In this document: in pieces, positions 8,377 to 16,208 of the stretch | How the letters are laid out: each line of letters opens with the position of its first letter | Position numbering within the stretch: the stretch's first letter is position 1 | Source of the DNA: JAMLJG01 sp035327585 | GTDB lineage: Bacteria > Verrucomicrobiota > Kiritimatiellia > CAIVKH01 | Reading direction: 5' to 3' | Length of the DNA: 64,000 nucleotides | NCBI GenBank assembly: GCA_035327585.1 | Contig: DAOLDD010000016.1 | Location: 7,514-71,513, forward strand | Position numbers and translations under genes: made by a program | The notes under the pieces: generated by a model | Told to the model about the DNA's origin: nothing | Seen by the model: only the letters and a program-made list of their open reading frames with translations | Database searches by the model: none

Positions 8377-8748
8377 ATGAACTCATCCGTGTGGATGATC
8401 GCGTTGGCCGTGCTGGCGGTATTCATCCTGCTCAAACAACTGGGGCAGGCACGGGCTGGCGTTGTCAAACAGCTGCGCGCCGAGGGCGGGCGCGTGATTG
8501 ATGTGCGGACGGCTTCGGAATTCGCAGCCGGCCACCTGCCGGACGCCATCAATGTTCCCCTGGGTGAACTCTCCGAGCGGATCGCCTCGGTGGCGCCGGA
8601 CAAAACGCAGCCCCTCCTGCTCCACTGCGCGAGCGGCGCACGCAGCGCGGCCGCGGCGAAAATCCTCAAGGACCTCGGCTACACCCGCGCCGTCAACGCC
8701 GGCTCCTACAGCCGCGCCCGCGCCCTGCTGAACGCACCCGACCGGTAG
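8377..8748 (+). CDS. Membrane-anchored rhodanese-like protein
   Basis: The 123-residue protein has one N-terminal membrane segment (residues 5-20, VWMIALAVLAVFILLK) and a single rhodanese domain (about 30-118). The active-site loop is LLHCASGARSAAAAK, with Cys near residue 89. CDC25/PspE-like rhodanese domains of this size carry persulfide sulfur or act as redox-sensing domains. It follows the isomerase after 13 bp, so it is probably in the mevalonate operon, although no biochemical link is known. Its TAG stop codon (8746-8748) lies inside the first REP unit, GGTAGGGCG, so the 3' end of the coding sequence is formed by the repeat. Confidence 0.85.
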   Translation: MNSSVWMIALAVLAVFILLKQLGQARAGVVKQLRAEGGRVIDVRTASEFAAGHLPDAINVPLGELSERIASVAPDKTQPLLLHCASGARSAAAAKILKDLGYTRAVNAGSYSRARALLNAPDR

Positions 8749-8809
8749 GGCGAGGTGTCCCTGCCGAGCCGTGGGCAATATTTGGCTCGCCCGGAGAGCT
8801 CGCCCTACC
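8744..8809. repeat. REP pair (BIME-like), left flank of the RAYT
   Basis: GGTAGGGCGAGGTGTCCC...GAGCCG and, after a spacer, GGCTCGCC...GAGCTCGCCCTACC form two head-to-head REP units that fold as a long imperfect hairpin. An almost identical pair lies on the other side of the transposase at 9282-9346, and single or variant units occur at 17466-17576, 60938-61019 and 63881. Confidence 0.85.
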
Positions 8810-8824
8810 AGAAAATGGATTCAG

Positions 8825-9286
8825 ATGAGCGAAGAGACGAGATTTCCGAGGCGCAAGAAATTGCCCCACGACGTGCCGGGATGGGTGCAAGACGGAAGTC
8901 GCTACTTCATCACGGTTAACTGCAAGGCGCGGGGCATAAACGCACTATGCGCAAATGGCGTTTCCCTTCGGCTATTGGAAAGCGTCACGGCGTATGAGCA
9001 GCGCGGCCTGTGGTTCATCTTCGTCATGATGGTGATGCCGGACCACCTCCACCTGATCGCAAGTTTCCCGCGAGAGCCCGGCCTGCTCACCACGATGCAA
9101 TCATGGAAACGCTACTTCGCCCGCACCTGCGGGATCGACTGGCAATCGGGCTTCTTTGAACACCGACTGCGGAATGAGCCCGAATTCGACGAAAAGATGT
9201 CCTACGTGCTTCTTAATCCCGTGCGAAAACTTCTGGCGTCATCCACGGAAAATTGGCCGCACAAGTTTGTCCGAGGAGAGCGGTAG
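8825..9286 (+). CDS. REP-associated tyrosine transposase (RAYT, Y1/IS200-like)
   Basis: The 153-residue protein has the HUH signature MPDHLHLIASF (His74 and His76) of Y1 single-strand transposases. It also has the RAYT-typical tail W..GFFEHRLRNEPEFDEKM followed by SYVLLNPVRKLL. The catalytic Tyr is probably in the helix after the HUH strand (WKRYFARTCG), by analogy with the family. RAYTs process REP palindromes, and this gene lies between two near-identical REP pairs, as expected for an active or recently active unit. The ATG at 8825 is chosen because 8771 lies within the REP pair. The stop codon TAG lies inside the right-hand REP. The frame is intact. Confidence 0.9.
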   Translation: MSEETRFPRRKKLPHDVPGWVQDGSRYFITVNCKARGINALCANGVSLRLLESVTAYEQRGLWFIFVMMVMPDHLHLIASFPREPGLLTTMQSWKRYFARTCGIDWQSGFFEHRLRNEPEFDEKMSYVLLNPVRKLLASSTENWPHKFVRGER

Positions 9287-9346
9287 GGCGAGGCGTCCCA
9301 CCGAGCCGTGGTCGATATTCGGCACGCTCGGAGAGCTCGCCCTACC
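9282..9346. repeat. REP pair (BIME-like), right flank of the RAYT
   Basis: GGTAGGGCGAGGCGTCCCACC...CGGAGAGCTCGCCCTACC is nearly the same as the left pair at 8744-8809, with the two units head to head. It overlaps the last codons of the transposase and supplies its TAG stop. Confidence 0.85.
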
Positions 9347-9400
9347 CCAATCGGATTGACGGCTGGATATTCGGAAGAAAATGGCGGATAGTCCGGCGTC

Positions 9401-10576
9401 ATGAGTGTTGCCGTTGGCATTGATGCGATCCGGTTTTATTCGTCGAACTACTTCATCGACCTGCGCACGCTGGCCGGGGTGCGGGGGGTCGATCCCGACA
9501 AATACATGGTGGGGATCGGCCAGGAGAAGATGGCGATCCCGCCGCCGGACGAGGATATCGTCACGATGGGCGCGTCGGCCGCGAAGGCCCTCATCGACCG
9601 CGACGGCAGGGACAACATCGAACTGCTGCTGTTCGCCACCGAGTCCGGCATCGACCAGTCGAAAGCGGGCGGCGTGTTCGTGCATGGCCTGCTCGGCCTG
9701 CCCGCGCGCTGCCGCACGGTGGAACTCAAGGAGGCGTGCTACGGCGGCACGGCGGCGCTGCAGCTCGCCTGCGCCGCGGTCGCGCGCAACCCGAAGATCC
9801 GCGCGCTGGTCATCGCAACCGATGTCGCGCGCTATGAACTCGCGAGCCCCGGCGAGCCGACGCAGGGGTGCGGCGCGGTCGCGATGCTCGTCACCGCGAA
9901 CCCGCGCATCCTCGCCATCGACCCGGAACACGGCCTTTACACGGCGGACGTGATGGACTTCTGGCGCCCCAACTACCGCGACCAGGCGCTGGTGGACGGC
10001 AAATACTCCACGCGCGTCTACCTGCAGGCGCTACAGGAATGCTGGAAACAATACCGCGAACAGTCCGGACGGGATTTCGCGGACCTGCACCGCTTTTGCT
10101 ACCACCTGCCCTTCACGCGCATGGCGGAAAAGGCGCACGAGCGACTCGCGAAGGACAGCGGCGTTGCGATGACGGACGCGTTGCTCGCGGAACAGGTCGG
10201 CGGCTCGCTCGGCTACAACCGGATCACCGGCAACAGCTACGCGGCCTCGCTCTACGTCGGCCTCGCCTGCCTGCTCGACACCGACCCGGCGGACCTCGCG
10301 GGGCGGCGGATCGGCCTCTTCAGCTACGGCTCCGGCTGCGTCGGCGAATACTTCAGCGGCGTCGTCCAGCCCGGCTACCGCGACCGCCTGTTCACCGCGG
10401 AACACCGCGCGCTATTGGACAACCGCAGCGAACTCACGTATCGTCAGTACGAAGACATCTACAATCTGGTCTTTCCAACGGATGGCGGGGCGCATACGTT
10501 TTCCCGGTACCGAACCGGGCCCTTCCGCCTGGCGGGGGTCAAGGAGCACAAGCGATTATACGAGACGGCGTCATGA
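9401..10576 (+). CDS. mvaS: Hydroxymethylglutaryl-CoA synthase
   Basis: It condenses acetyl-CoA with acetoacetyl-CoA to HMG-CoA, the step before the reductase. The protein is 391 residues, typical for bacterial MvaS. The nucleophilic Cys is in KEACYGGTAAL (Cys113), the general-base Glu is in FATESGIDQSKA (Glu81), and the His is in CYHLPFTRMAEKAH. The C-terminal segment SYGSGCVGEYFSG also matches the family. The ATG at 9401 begins MSVAVGIDAIRFY, the conserved first strand. Its stop overlaps the next start by 4 bp (ATGA), so the kinase is translationally coupled. The 54 bp between the right-hand REP and this start may hold a promoter, but none is clear. Confidence 0.93.
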   Translation: MSVAVGIDAIRFYSSNYFIDLRTLAGVRGVDPDKYMVGIGQEKMAIPPPDEDIVTMGASAAKALIDRDGRDNIELLLFATESGIDQSKAGGVFVHGLLGLPARCRTVELKEACYGGTAALQLACAAVARNPKIRALVIATDVARYELASPGEPTQGCGAVAMLVTANPRILAIDPEHGLYTADVMDFWRPNYRDQALVDGKYSTRVYLQALQECWKQYREQSGRDFADLHRFCYHLPFTRMAEKAHERLAKDSGVAMTDALLAEQVGGSLGYNRITGNSYAASLYVGLACLLDTDPADLAGRRIGLFSYGSGCVGEYFSGVVQPGYRDRLFTAEHRALLDNRSELTYRQYEDIYNLVFPTDGGAHTFSRYRTGPFRLAGVKEHKRLYETAS

Positions 10577-11577
10577 TTGCGATCGCGCCAGGCAAGCTGA
10601 TCTTGAGCGGGGAACACGCCGTCGTGTACGGCCGCCCCGCCCTCGCCATGGCCATTGACCGCTGCGCCCAGTCGATCATCGCGCCGGGCCGCGGCGACCT
10701 CGTTTCCTTTAACCTGCTCGACCTGAAGGAACATGATTCGTTCACCCTGCGCGCGCTGAACGAACTGCGCACGCGGCTCGGCCGCAACTACCAGTTGTTC
10801 CTCAACGGCGAACTCGGCATCCGCGACGTGCTGCACAAACCGATTGAACTCTTCGAATTCGCCTTCATCACGCTGCTCGACGGCCTGCACCTGAAATTCG
10901 GGGACGGCGTGGACGTGCAGACGCAGTCGAACATCCCGATCGGCTGCGGCATGGGCTCCTCCGCCGCAACGGTGCTGAGCATGCTGCGCGCGGTCGGCCA
11001 CTATTTCCGCGTCGAGTTCCGGCCCGACTGGTTCCTGAAATACAGCATGGAGGCGGAGAAACTGCAGCACGGGTTCCCCAGCGGCGTGGACTCCTACATC
11101 TCGCTGCACGGCGGCTGCGCGCTCTTCCGCGACGGCGCGGCCGAATCCGTCCCGCTGCCGCGCCTGCGCCTCTACCTCGTCAACACCGGCACGCCCGCCG
11201 CGACGACGGGCGAATGCGTGGTGGAGGTGAAACGCAAGTTCGCGAATGACCCGATCTGGAATGACTTCGAGTCGGTCACGCTGGAACTGGAAAAAGCGCT
11301 GCGCGCCAACGACCGCGAGACGTTCCAGCGCATGGTCTCGGAAAACCAGCGCCTGCTCAACCGCATCGGCGTGGTGCCGGAAAAGGTCAGCCGTTTTGTG
11401 CGCGAGGTCGAGACCCAGGGCGGCGCGGCGAAGGTGTGCGGCGCGGGCTCCGTGCTCGGCGACAACGGCGGCATGGTGCTCGTCATCGCCGAAAAACCGC
11501 CGGTCGAGCTCTGCAAGCAGTTCGGCTACGAGCTGATCACCGTCCGCGGCGACCCGCTCGGCGCGCGGATAGTGTGA
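10573..11577 (+). CDS. mvk: Mevalonate kinase (GHMP family)
   Basis: It phosphorylates mevalonate to 5-phosphomevalonate with ATP. The protein is 334 residues with the three GHMP motifs: APGKLILSGEHAVVYGRPAL (residues 4-23), IPIGCGMGSSAATVLSML (about 120-137), and a C-terminal Gly-rich motif KVCGAGSVLGDNGGMVLVI (about 288-306). FPSGVDSYISLHGG carries the likely catalytic Asp. The HAVVYG motif favours mevalonate kinase over homoserine or galactokinase. The start overlaps the mvaS stop (ATGA), and GGCGTC immediately upstream is not a strong ribosome site, which fits coupled translation. A CTCACCCC palindrome follows the stop. Confidence 0.88.
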   Translation: MIAIAPGKLILSGEHAVVYGRPALAMAIDRCAQSIIAPGRGDLVSFNLLDLKEHDSFTLRALNELRTRLGRNYQLFLNGELGIRDVLHKPIELFEFAFITLLDGLHLKFGDGVDVQTQSNIPIGCGMGSSAATVLSMLRAVGHYFRVEFRPDWFLKYSMEAEKLQHGFPSGVDSYISLHGGCALFRDGAAESVPLPRLRLYLVNTGTPAATTGECVVEVKRKFANDPIWNDFESVTLELEKALRANDRETFQRMVSENQRLLNRIGVVPEKVSRFVREVETQGGAAKVCGAGSVLGDNGGMVLVIAEKPPVELCKQFGYELITVRGDPLGARIV

Positions 11578-11591
11578 CGCGCCCGATTCAG

Positions 11592-11674
11592 CCCTCACCC
11601 CCGCCCTCTCCCACGGGGAGAGGGAGAAACGAGAGCCCCCTCTCCCGCGAGGCGGGAGAGGGTTGGGGTGAGGG
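11592..11674. repeat. CTCACCCC...GGGGTGAGGG interspersed palindrome
   Basis: CCTCACCCCCGCCCTCTCCC and GGGAGAGGGTTGGGGTGAGG form the ends of an 83-bp imperfect palindrome with an internal CTCTCCC/GGGAGAG hairpin. Related copies are at 23393-23461 and 33288-33365. It separates the two GHMP kinase genes and could act as a processing site or attenuator. Confidence 0.8.
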
Positions 11675-11692
11675 ATTTTTTGATTACCTGCA

Positions 11693-12634
11693 ATGCCGCC
11701 ACCCCCATCCATCATCGCCAGCGCACCCGGCAGCTTGATGCTGCTCGGCGAACACGCGGTCCTGCACGGACACCGCGCGCTCGTCATGGCGGTGGACCAG
11801 CGACTGCGCGTGGAACTGACGCCGCGCGACGACGACCGCGTTGAAATCGTGTCCGCGCTCGGCCGGCACGCCACCACGCTGCACGACTGCGCTCCGCACC
11901 CGCAATTCCGCTTTCTGCTCGAAGCGATCCGCCGGCACGCCGCCCGGTGTCCGCGCGGCTTCACCCTGCGCGTCGAGTCCGAATTTTCCCACACCATCGG
12001 CTTCGGCTCCTCCGCCGCCGTCACCGTCGCGGGCGTGGCCGCACTGCGTCGGCACATCGGGCTGCCGGTGGACGAACCCGCCATCCGCGACGAAAGCATC
12101 GCCATCATCCGCGCTGTGCAGGGGCGGGGATCAGGCGGCGACGTCGCGGCGAGTACGCACGGCGGCGTGGTGGTCTACCGCGCAGAACCGCGCGAAGCGG
12201 AGCGGCTGCCGGTTTCCCTCGAAGGCCTCGCCGTTTATTGCGGCTACAAAATCCCCACACCGGAAGTCATCCGTCGCGTGGACGAACAATGGGCTGGACG
12301 CGAGCCGGCGCGGGATGCGCTGTATGAACGGATGGACGCCTGCGTCGGCGACGCGCTCAACGCGCTCGCGTCCGGGGATATTCCCCGCTTCGGCGCCGTA
12401 CTGAACGCCGGGCAGGCGTTGCTGGAAGAACTTGGCGTGAACACCCCGGAACTGGCGGAGATTGTGACTGCATTGCGCGGGGATCCCGGAATTCACGGCG
12501 CAAAAATTTCGGGCTCCGGGCTCGGTGACTGTGTCTTCGGCCTGGGCCGTGTCACTCGCCCGCCCTCCGATTACCAACCCATCCCCATCCGCACCGCACC
12601 CCAAGGTCTGCGGTTCCTTACACCGCGCGAGTGA
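11693..12634 (+). CDS. GHMP kinase, second mevalonate-pathway kinase (phosphomevalonate kinase candidate)
   Basis: The 313-residue protein carries GHMP motifs SAPGSLMLLGEHAVLHGHRAL (about 9-29), HTIGFGSSAAVTVAG (about 99-113) and KISGSGLGDCVFGLG (about 265-279). The segment QGRGSGGDVAASTHGGVVVY replaces the PSGVD motif of the neighbouring kinase; GSGxDVAAS is more like phosphomevalonate kinases. A role in phosphorylating 5-phosphomevalonate is therefore a reasonable inference from sequence and position, but a mevalonate-kinase paralogue or another mevalonate-derivative kinase cannot be excluded. It lies 115 bp after the first kinase with a palindrome between them. No diphosphomevalonate decarboxylase is present in the window. 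Confidence 0.72.
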   Translation: MPPPPSIIASAPGSLMLLGEHAVLHGHRALVMAVDQRLRVELTPRDDDRVEIVSALGRHATTLHDCAPHPQFRFLLEAIRRHAARCPRGFTLRVESEFSHTIGFGSSAAVTVAGVAALRRHIGLPVDEPAIRDESIAIIRAVQGRGSGGDVAASTHGGVVVYRAEPREAERLPVSLEGLAVYCGYKIPTPEVIRRVDEQWAGREPARDALYERMDACVGDALNALASGDIPRFGAVLNAGQALLEELGVNTPELAEIVTALRGDPGIHGAKISGSGLGDCVFGLGRVTRPPSDYQPIPIRTAPQGLRFLTPRE

Positions 12635-12724
<90 letters not shown>

Positions 12725-12930
12725 ACTTCTACACCTAAACCAAGCGTGCCCGCCAGCCCCAGGCTGGCGAGGTCTCGCCGGACCGCTACGGTCCGGCGGA
12801 CGCCTTAAACCACTCGGCCACCTCTCCACTTCTACACCCAAACCAAGCGTGCCCGCCAGCCGTAGGCTGGCGAGGTCTCGCCGGACCGTCACGGTCCGGC
12901 GGACGCCTTAAACCACTCGGCCACCTCTCC
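12725..12930 (-). repeat. Two tandem 103-bp partial tRNA-Ser copies carrying a double hairpin
   Basis: Units 12725-12827 and 12828-12930 differ at only a few positions. On the minus strand each unit has the first 27 nt of the tRNA (12801-12827 and 12904-12930), then a 51-bp insert made of two perfect hairpins (CGGACCG/CGGTCCG and GCCAGCC/GGCTGGC). The next tRNA stretch GCACGCTTGG follows (into the anticodon loop), then about 15 nt matching the real tRNA leader. The copies lack the 3' half and cannot form a tRNA. They lie upstream of and co-oriented with the intact gene, so they may be part of its leader transcript. Confidence 0.9.
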
Positions 12931-13002
12931 GGGGAAACGCGGGGAACACGTATCGGGCGAGACTAGCGATTTGCCCGACGGGACGCAAGGGGCTGGCGCG
13001 GA

Positions 13003-14637
13003 TTACGCGGAAAGCGCGGCTTCGACGGACTGGGCTCCTGCCCGTCGCGGCTCGGCGTAGACGCGGAAGTCGAGGAAGGGGAAGAGGTTGTCGAGGTGCT
13101 CCAAGGCGGCGAGCTTGCGGGGGTCGACGTCGTTTTTCTTTACGGCGTCGCACAGGAAGTGGAAGCGCGCGAGCTGGTCCTTGACGCGGCGGTTGGCGTA
13201 GTCGACGGCGGTGCCGCATTTCATGATGAACGGCCAGTCGGACGACTGCGCGAGCAGCAGCGAGCGCGCGGCCTGATTCAGGATGCGCTCGCGCATGGAG
13301 CCGGGCGGGTCGCCCTGGAACCGCGTCGCAAGGTCCGTCATCACGCCGGCGGCGCGGTGCAGCTCGGGATAAATCCACTCGTTGCAGCCGCTCAGCCAGC
13401 ACTCGTTGTAGCCCTGCCAGCCCCAGCTCGACGCGGACGGCGTGGACCGCTGCAACACGGGATGCCGGTCGAGGTAGTCGCCTGGCGTGATGAGTTCCAC
13501 GTCCTCCGGATGCCGCGCGGCCTGGCGCACGAGGAAGTCGATGAACCACGGGCCCTCGAACCACCAGTGGCCAAACAGCTCGGCGTCATAGGGCGAGACG
13601 ATCAGCGGCGGGCGGTCCATACGCTCCGCCTGCCACGCGGCCTGCTTGACGCGGCACTCGAAAAAGTGCGCCGCGTGCAGCGCGGCTTTCTCGCGCGCGA
13701 TGCCGGGATCGTACAATTCCTTTTCGCCACTGCGCCCGGTCACGCGGTGGTACTTGATGCCGGTGAGGATGCGCGTTTTGCCGTCGAGAATGTAGGGCTT
13801 GATGTAATCGAAGTCGGCGTCGAACCCGAGGTCGCGGTAGAAATCGCGGTAGTCGTAGTCGCCCGGATAGCCCTCGTGTGAACTCCAGACCTGACGCGAC
13901 GACTCGGGATCACGCCCGAACGCGGCGACGCCGTTTTCGCAGGCGAGCGGGGCGAACAACCCGTAGTGCGGCCGCACGCTCGCGTGCAGAATGCCGTGCG
14001 AGTCGACGAAGAAATAGGAGAACCCGGCCGCCCCCAACACGGACTCGAGGCCGGGATAAAACGCGCACTCGGGCACCCAGATGCCGCGCGCGGCGCGGCC
14101 AAACGTGCGGCGATAGCTCTCCGCGCCGACCTTCACCTGCGCCTCCACCGCGCGCGGATGCGTCTTCAGCAGCGGCAGGTAGCCGTGCGTCGCACAGGTG
14201 GTGAACAGCTCCAGCGCGCCCGCGTCTTGGAACCGCTTGAATGCTTTGATGAGGTCGCGCCCGTAGCGGACCTCGTAGAGCCCGGCGGTCTCGGTGAGCC
14301 AGTCGCGGTAGAAGCGCGCGAGGCGGTTGAGCTTCGGTTCGTTCGCCGTGCGGCGGACCTCCATGTGCGACAACTCGATCAGTTTTTCGAGGTGCCGCAT
14401 ATAGCGCTGCTGCAACAGTTCGTCCTGCAACATCGCGCAGAGCGTGGGCGAGAGCGACAGCGCGAGGCAGAACGGGATGCCGTCCGCGAGCAAACCGCCG
14501 CACGTCTTGATGAGCGGGATGTAGCACTCGGTGATGGCCTCGAACAGCCAGCGCTCCTCGAAAAATTCCTCGTGCTCCGGATGCCGCACATACGGCAGGT
14601 GCCCGTGCAGGACCAGGCTCAGATATCCGCGTGGCAT
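13003..14637 (-). CDS. GH57 family glucan branching enzyme-like protein
   Basis: The 544-residue protein has the GH57 start PRGYLSLVLHGHLPYVRHPE, the nucleophile motif IWVPECAFYPGLE (Glu190) and the acid motif SPYDAELFGHWWFEG (Asp351). A C-terminal helical domain (about 420-540) with SSDWPFIM matches the DUF1957/branching-enzyme branch of GH57 (TK1436-like). Its members make alpha-1,6 branches by transglycosylation. The ATG at 14637 is chosen because GGGAG lies 7 nt upstream. It is probably cytoplasmic and is the promoter-distal gene of the alpha-glucan cluster. A GH13 branching enzyme (GlgB) is also present, so the cluster holds two unrelated candidates for the same reaction. Confidence 0.85.
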   Translation of the reverse strand: MPRGYLSLVLHGHLPYVRHPEHEEFFEERWLFEAITECYIPLIKTCGGLLADGIPFCLALSLSPTLCAMLQDELLQQRYMRHLEKLIELSHMEVRRTANEPKLNRLARFYRDWLTETAGLYEVRYGRDLIKAFKRFQDAGALELFTTCATHGYLPLLKTHPRAVEAQVKVGAESYRRTFGRAARGIWVPECAFYPGLESVLGAAGFSYFFVDSHGILHASVRPHYGLFAPLACENGVAAFGRDPESSRQVWSSHEGYPGDYDYRDFYRDLGFDADFDYIKPYILDGKTRILTGIKYHRVTGRSGEKELYDPGIAREKAALHAAHFFECRVKQAAWQAERMDRPPLIVSPYDAELFGHWWFEGPWFIDFLVRQAARHPEDVELITPGDYLDRHPVLQRSTPSASSWGWQGYNECWLSGCNEWIYPELHRAAGVMTDLATRFQGDPPGSMRERILNQAARSLLLAQSSDWPFIMKCGTAVDYANRRVKDQLARFHFLCDAVKKNDVDPRKLAALEHLDNLFPFLDFRVYAEPRRAGAQSVEAALSA

Positions 14638-14657
14638 GGTCATGCTCCCGGATGGGG

Positions 14658-14786
14658 GAAACCGCGGATTACGCTGATTTCGCGGATACAGAAATGGGTA
14701 AAGCGCTCGCCTGCAAAGGCGACCCATGGATACAATTGAATGTTCATCACGTTTCTATCCGCGTAATCCGCGCAATCCGCGGTTGT
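14658..14786. repeat. ACCGCGGATTACGC inverted repeat
   Basis: AAACCGCGGATTACGCTGAT (from 14659) is mirrored by ATCCGCGTAATCCGCGCAAT (from 14757) followed by CCGCGG, giving terminal inverted repeats around about 70 bp of unique sequence. It fills the gap between the GH57 gene and the DUF4912 gene. It is a palindromic interspersed element of the same general style as 7187-7292. Confidence 0.7.
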
Positions 14787-14787
14787 C

Positions 14788-15993
14788 TTACTTCGGCGGT
14801 TGTGGCGGGTCGACGGCGAGCAGCGGGAGGACCACGGCGCCGTGTGGCAGTGGTTTACGCAGCGAGAACGAGCCGTCGGGCCGGAGCGCAACGGGCTGGC
14901 CGTAGAACGAAACCTGCGTGCCCGGCTTGGCGCGACCGTACACATGCAACTCCACGTTCACTTCCAACGCCACCTGTGGATTGCCGTGCTCGTAGCTCGA
15001 CAGCGTCACGTAATTTTCCAATGGCAGCGAGGCGGGCGGCGCAGGAGGCACGGGTGCGGGGGACGCGTGCGAGGGGGGGGCTTCCGCGTGAACGGCGGGT
15101 GCGTTCGCGGCGGGCGCGGGCATCTCCGGTACGGAACCCGACGTGTCGGGCACGTGGCGGGCCAGCTCCTCGGCCGACGGCCAATCCGTGCGCTCCGCCG
15201 AATCCGGCTGGAGGGCGGCAGGCCCTTGCCGCCCCACCGCCGGCGCTTCGGGTTTCGCGGCCAGCGGCGGCATCGGGAATTCGCGCGCTGCGGACGGCGC
15301 AAATGCCGCCGTCGCGGGGCGCGTTTCCACACCGGCATCCGGCGCACCGTACGCCGCATCGGGCACGGGGGCGACCACGTGAAGCGGCGGCGGATTCAGC
15401 CCGACCTCGGCGCCGGTTTCCACATCCATCGTCTCCGGATTCAGATTCGGGTCGGCGGACAAATCCGTGGGGCGCGGACCTTCGGGGTGTAGTGCAACCG
15501 CGGTGGTTTCGTACCGCGGCGACTCGGACGCGGCCGGCGTCGCGACGGGATTCGAGCGGGCGAGCAGCATCAACCCGCCATCCTCGCGGCGCAGACCCAG
15601 CTCCGCGACATAGGCCCGGCCGGCCTGCCACAGGTCGACATACCAGTGCCCCTGGAGGCCCTGCACCTGGAGATCGAAATACGAGTGCGCGTTGCTACCG
15701 TCGAATTCGATCCCCGTCACATCGTGCAGGCGCAGCATCATCGGCGGCGTCGCGGACCCGGTCGACGCGACGGCAGCCTGGTAATCCTCAACATCCACGT
15801 TCCAATACGCATGGGCGCGATGCGGATTGACCTCCAGCAGGACCAGCTCCGTGCCGAGACGCGGCGGGGGATAGAGGGCGGACACGTCCTGCGCGACGGA
15901 GCGCAATTCCTCGGGGGTGAACGGCGCGTCCGGAATCGCCTCATTGGGCAGGTCCGGCGGCGTCGGTTCTGGGGTGCTGGTTGGTTCCGCCAT
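14788..15993 (-). CDS. DUF4912 domain protein with Pro/Ala-rich linker
   Basis: The protein is 401 residues from the ATG at 15993. Residues 20-160 match the DUF4912 pattern: LYPPPRLGTELVLLEVNPHRAHAYWNV, then MMLRLHDVTGIEFDG and HWYVDLWQAGRAYVAELGL. A long Pro/Ala-rich low-complexity linker (about 165-315) follows. A conserved C-terminal segment (about 318-395, YVTLSSYEHGNPQVALEVNVELHVYGRAKPGTQV) looks like a small beta domain. DUF4912 proteins are often encoded beside GH57 enzymes, as here, and are thought to bind sugars or peptidoglycan, but the function is not established. The gene lies between two GH57 genes on the same strand, which argues for a role tied to the glucan enzymes. Confidence 0.75.
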   Translation of the reverse strand: MAEPTSTPEPTPPDLPNEAIPDAPFTPEELRSVAQDVSALYPPPRLGTELVLLEVNPHRAHAYWNVDVEDYQAAVASTGSATPPMMLRLHDVTGIEFDGSNAHSYFDLQVQGLQGHWYVDLWQAGRAYVAELGLRREDGGLMLLARSNPVATPAASESPRYETTAVALHPEGPRPTDLSADPNLNPETMDVETGAEVGLNPPPLHVVAPVPDAAYGAPDAGVETRPATAAFAPSAAREFPMPPLAAKPEAPAVGRQGPAALQPDSAERTDWPSAEELARHVPDTSGSVPEMPAPAANAPAVHAEAPPSHASPAPVPPAPPASLPLENYVTLSSYEHGNPQVALEVNVELHVYGRAKPGTQVSFYGQPVALRPDGSFSLRKPLPHGAVVLPLLAVDPPQPPK

Positions 15994-16101
15994 AAAATTC
16001 ACGCTGCCGCGAAGGTACCTCGCGGCCATATTCGTCGCAGTCTAGCCGCGCGCGGCGGGGGAGTAAAATTATTTTCAGTTTAGGACGCAGCCGACTCCGA
16101 T

Positions 16102-16192
16102 CCCCGCGGGCTTGTCCCGCGGGTGAAGGAATTTGCCGGGCTACACGACCGTAGCTCAAAAACTTCCGCTCCCGCGGGACAAGCCCGCGGGG
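16102..16192. repeat. CCCCGCGGGCTTGTCCCGCGGG inverted repeat pair
   Basis: Two self-complementary 22-bp units, 16102-16123 and 16171-16192, are inverted copies of each other around 47 bp. They sit between the stop of a GH57 gene and the start of the DUF4912 gene. They could act as a terminator or processing hairpin inside the minus-strand cluster; no T-run follows, so an intrinsic terminator is not supported. Confidence 0.7.
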
Positions 16193-16208
16193 GGCGGGAA
16201 GACCTGAA

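Noticed and set aside
9868..10572. Extension of the mevalonate kinase frame upstream over HMG-CoA synthase (569-residue reading)
   Set aside because: The first 235 residues lie inside mvaS in another frame and are Arg/Pro-rich; the kinase begins at the ATGA overlap at 10573.
11592..11674. Rho-independent terminator after mevalonate kinase
   Set aside because: The hairpin is very long and not followed by a clear T-run on the plus strand beyond a short TTTTTT; two unlinked copies elsewhere sit upstream of genes, so it is better called an interspersed repeat.
12725..12930. Two extra tRNA-Ser genes
   Set aside because: Only the 5' half is present and it is interrupted between D-arm and anticodon arm; no T-arm or 3' acceptor strand.
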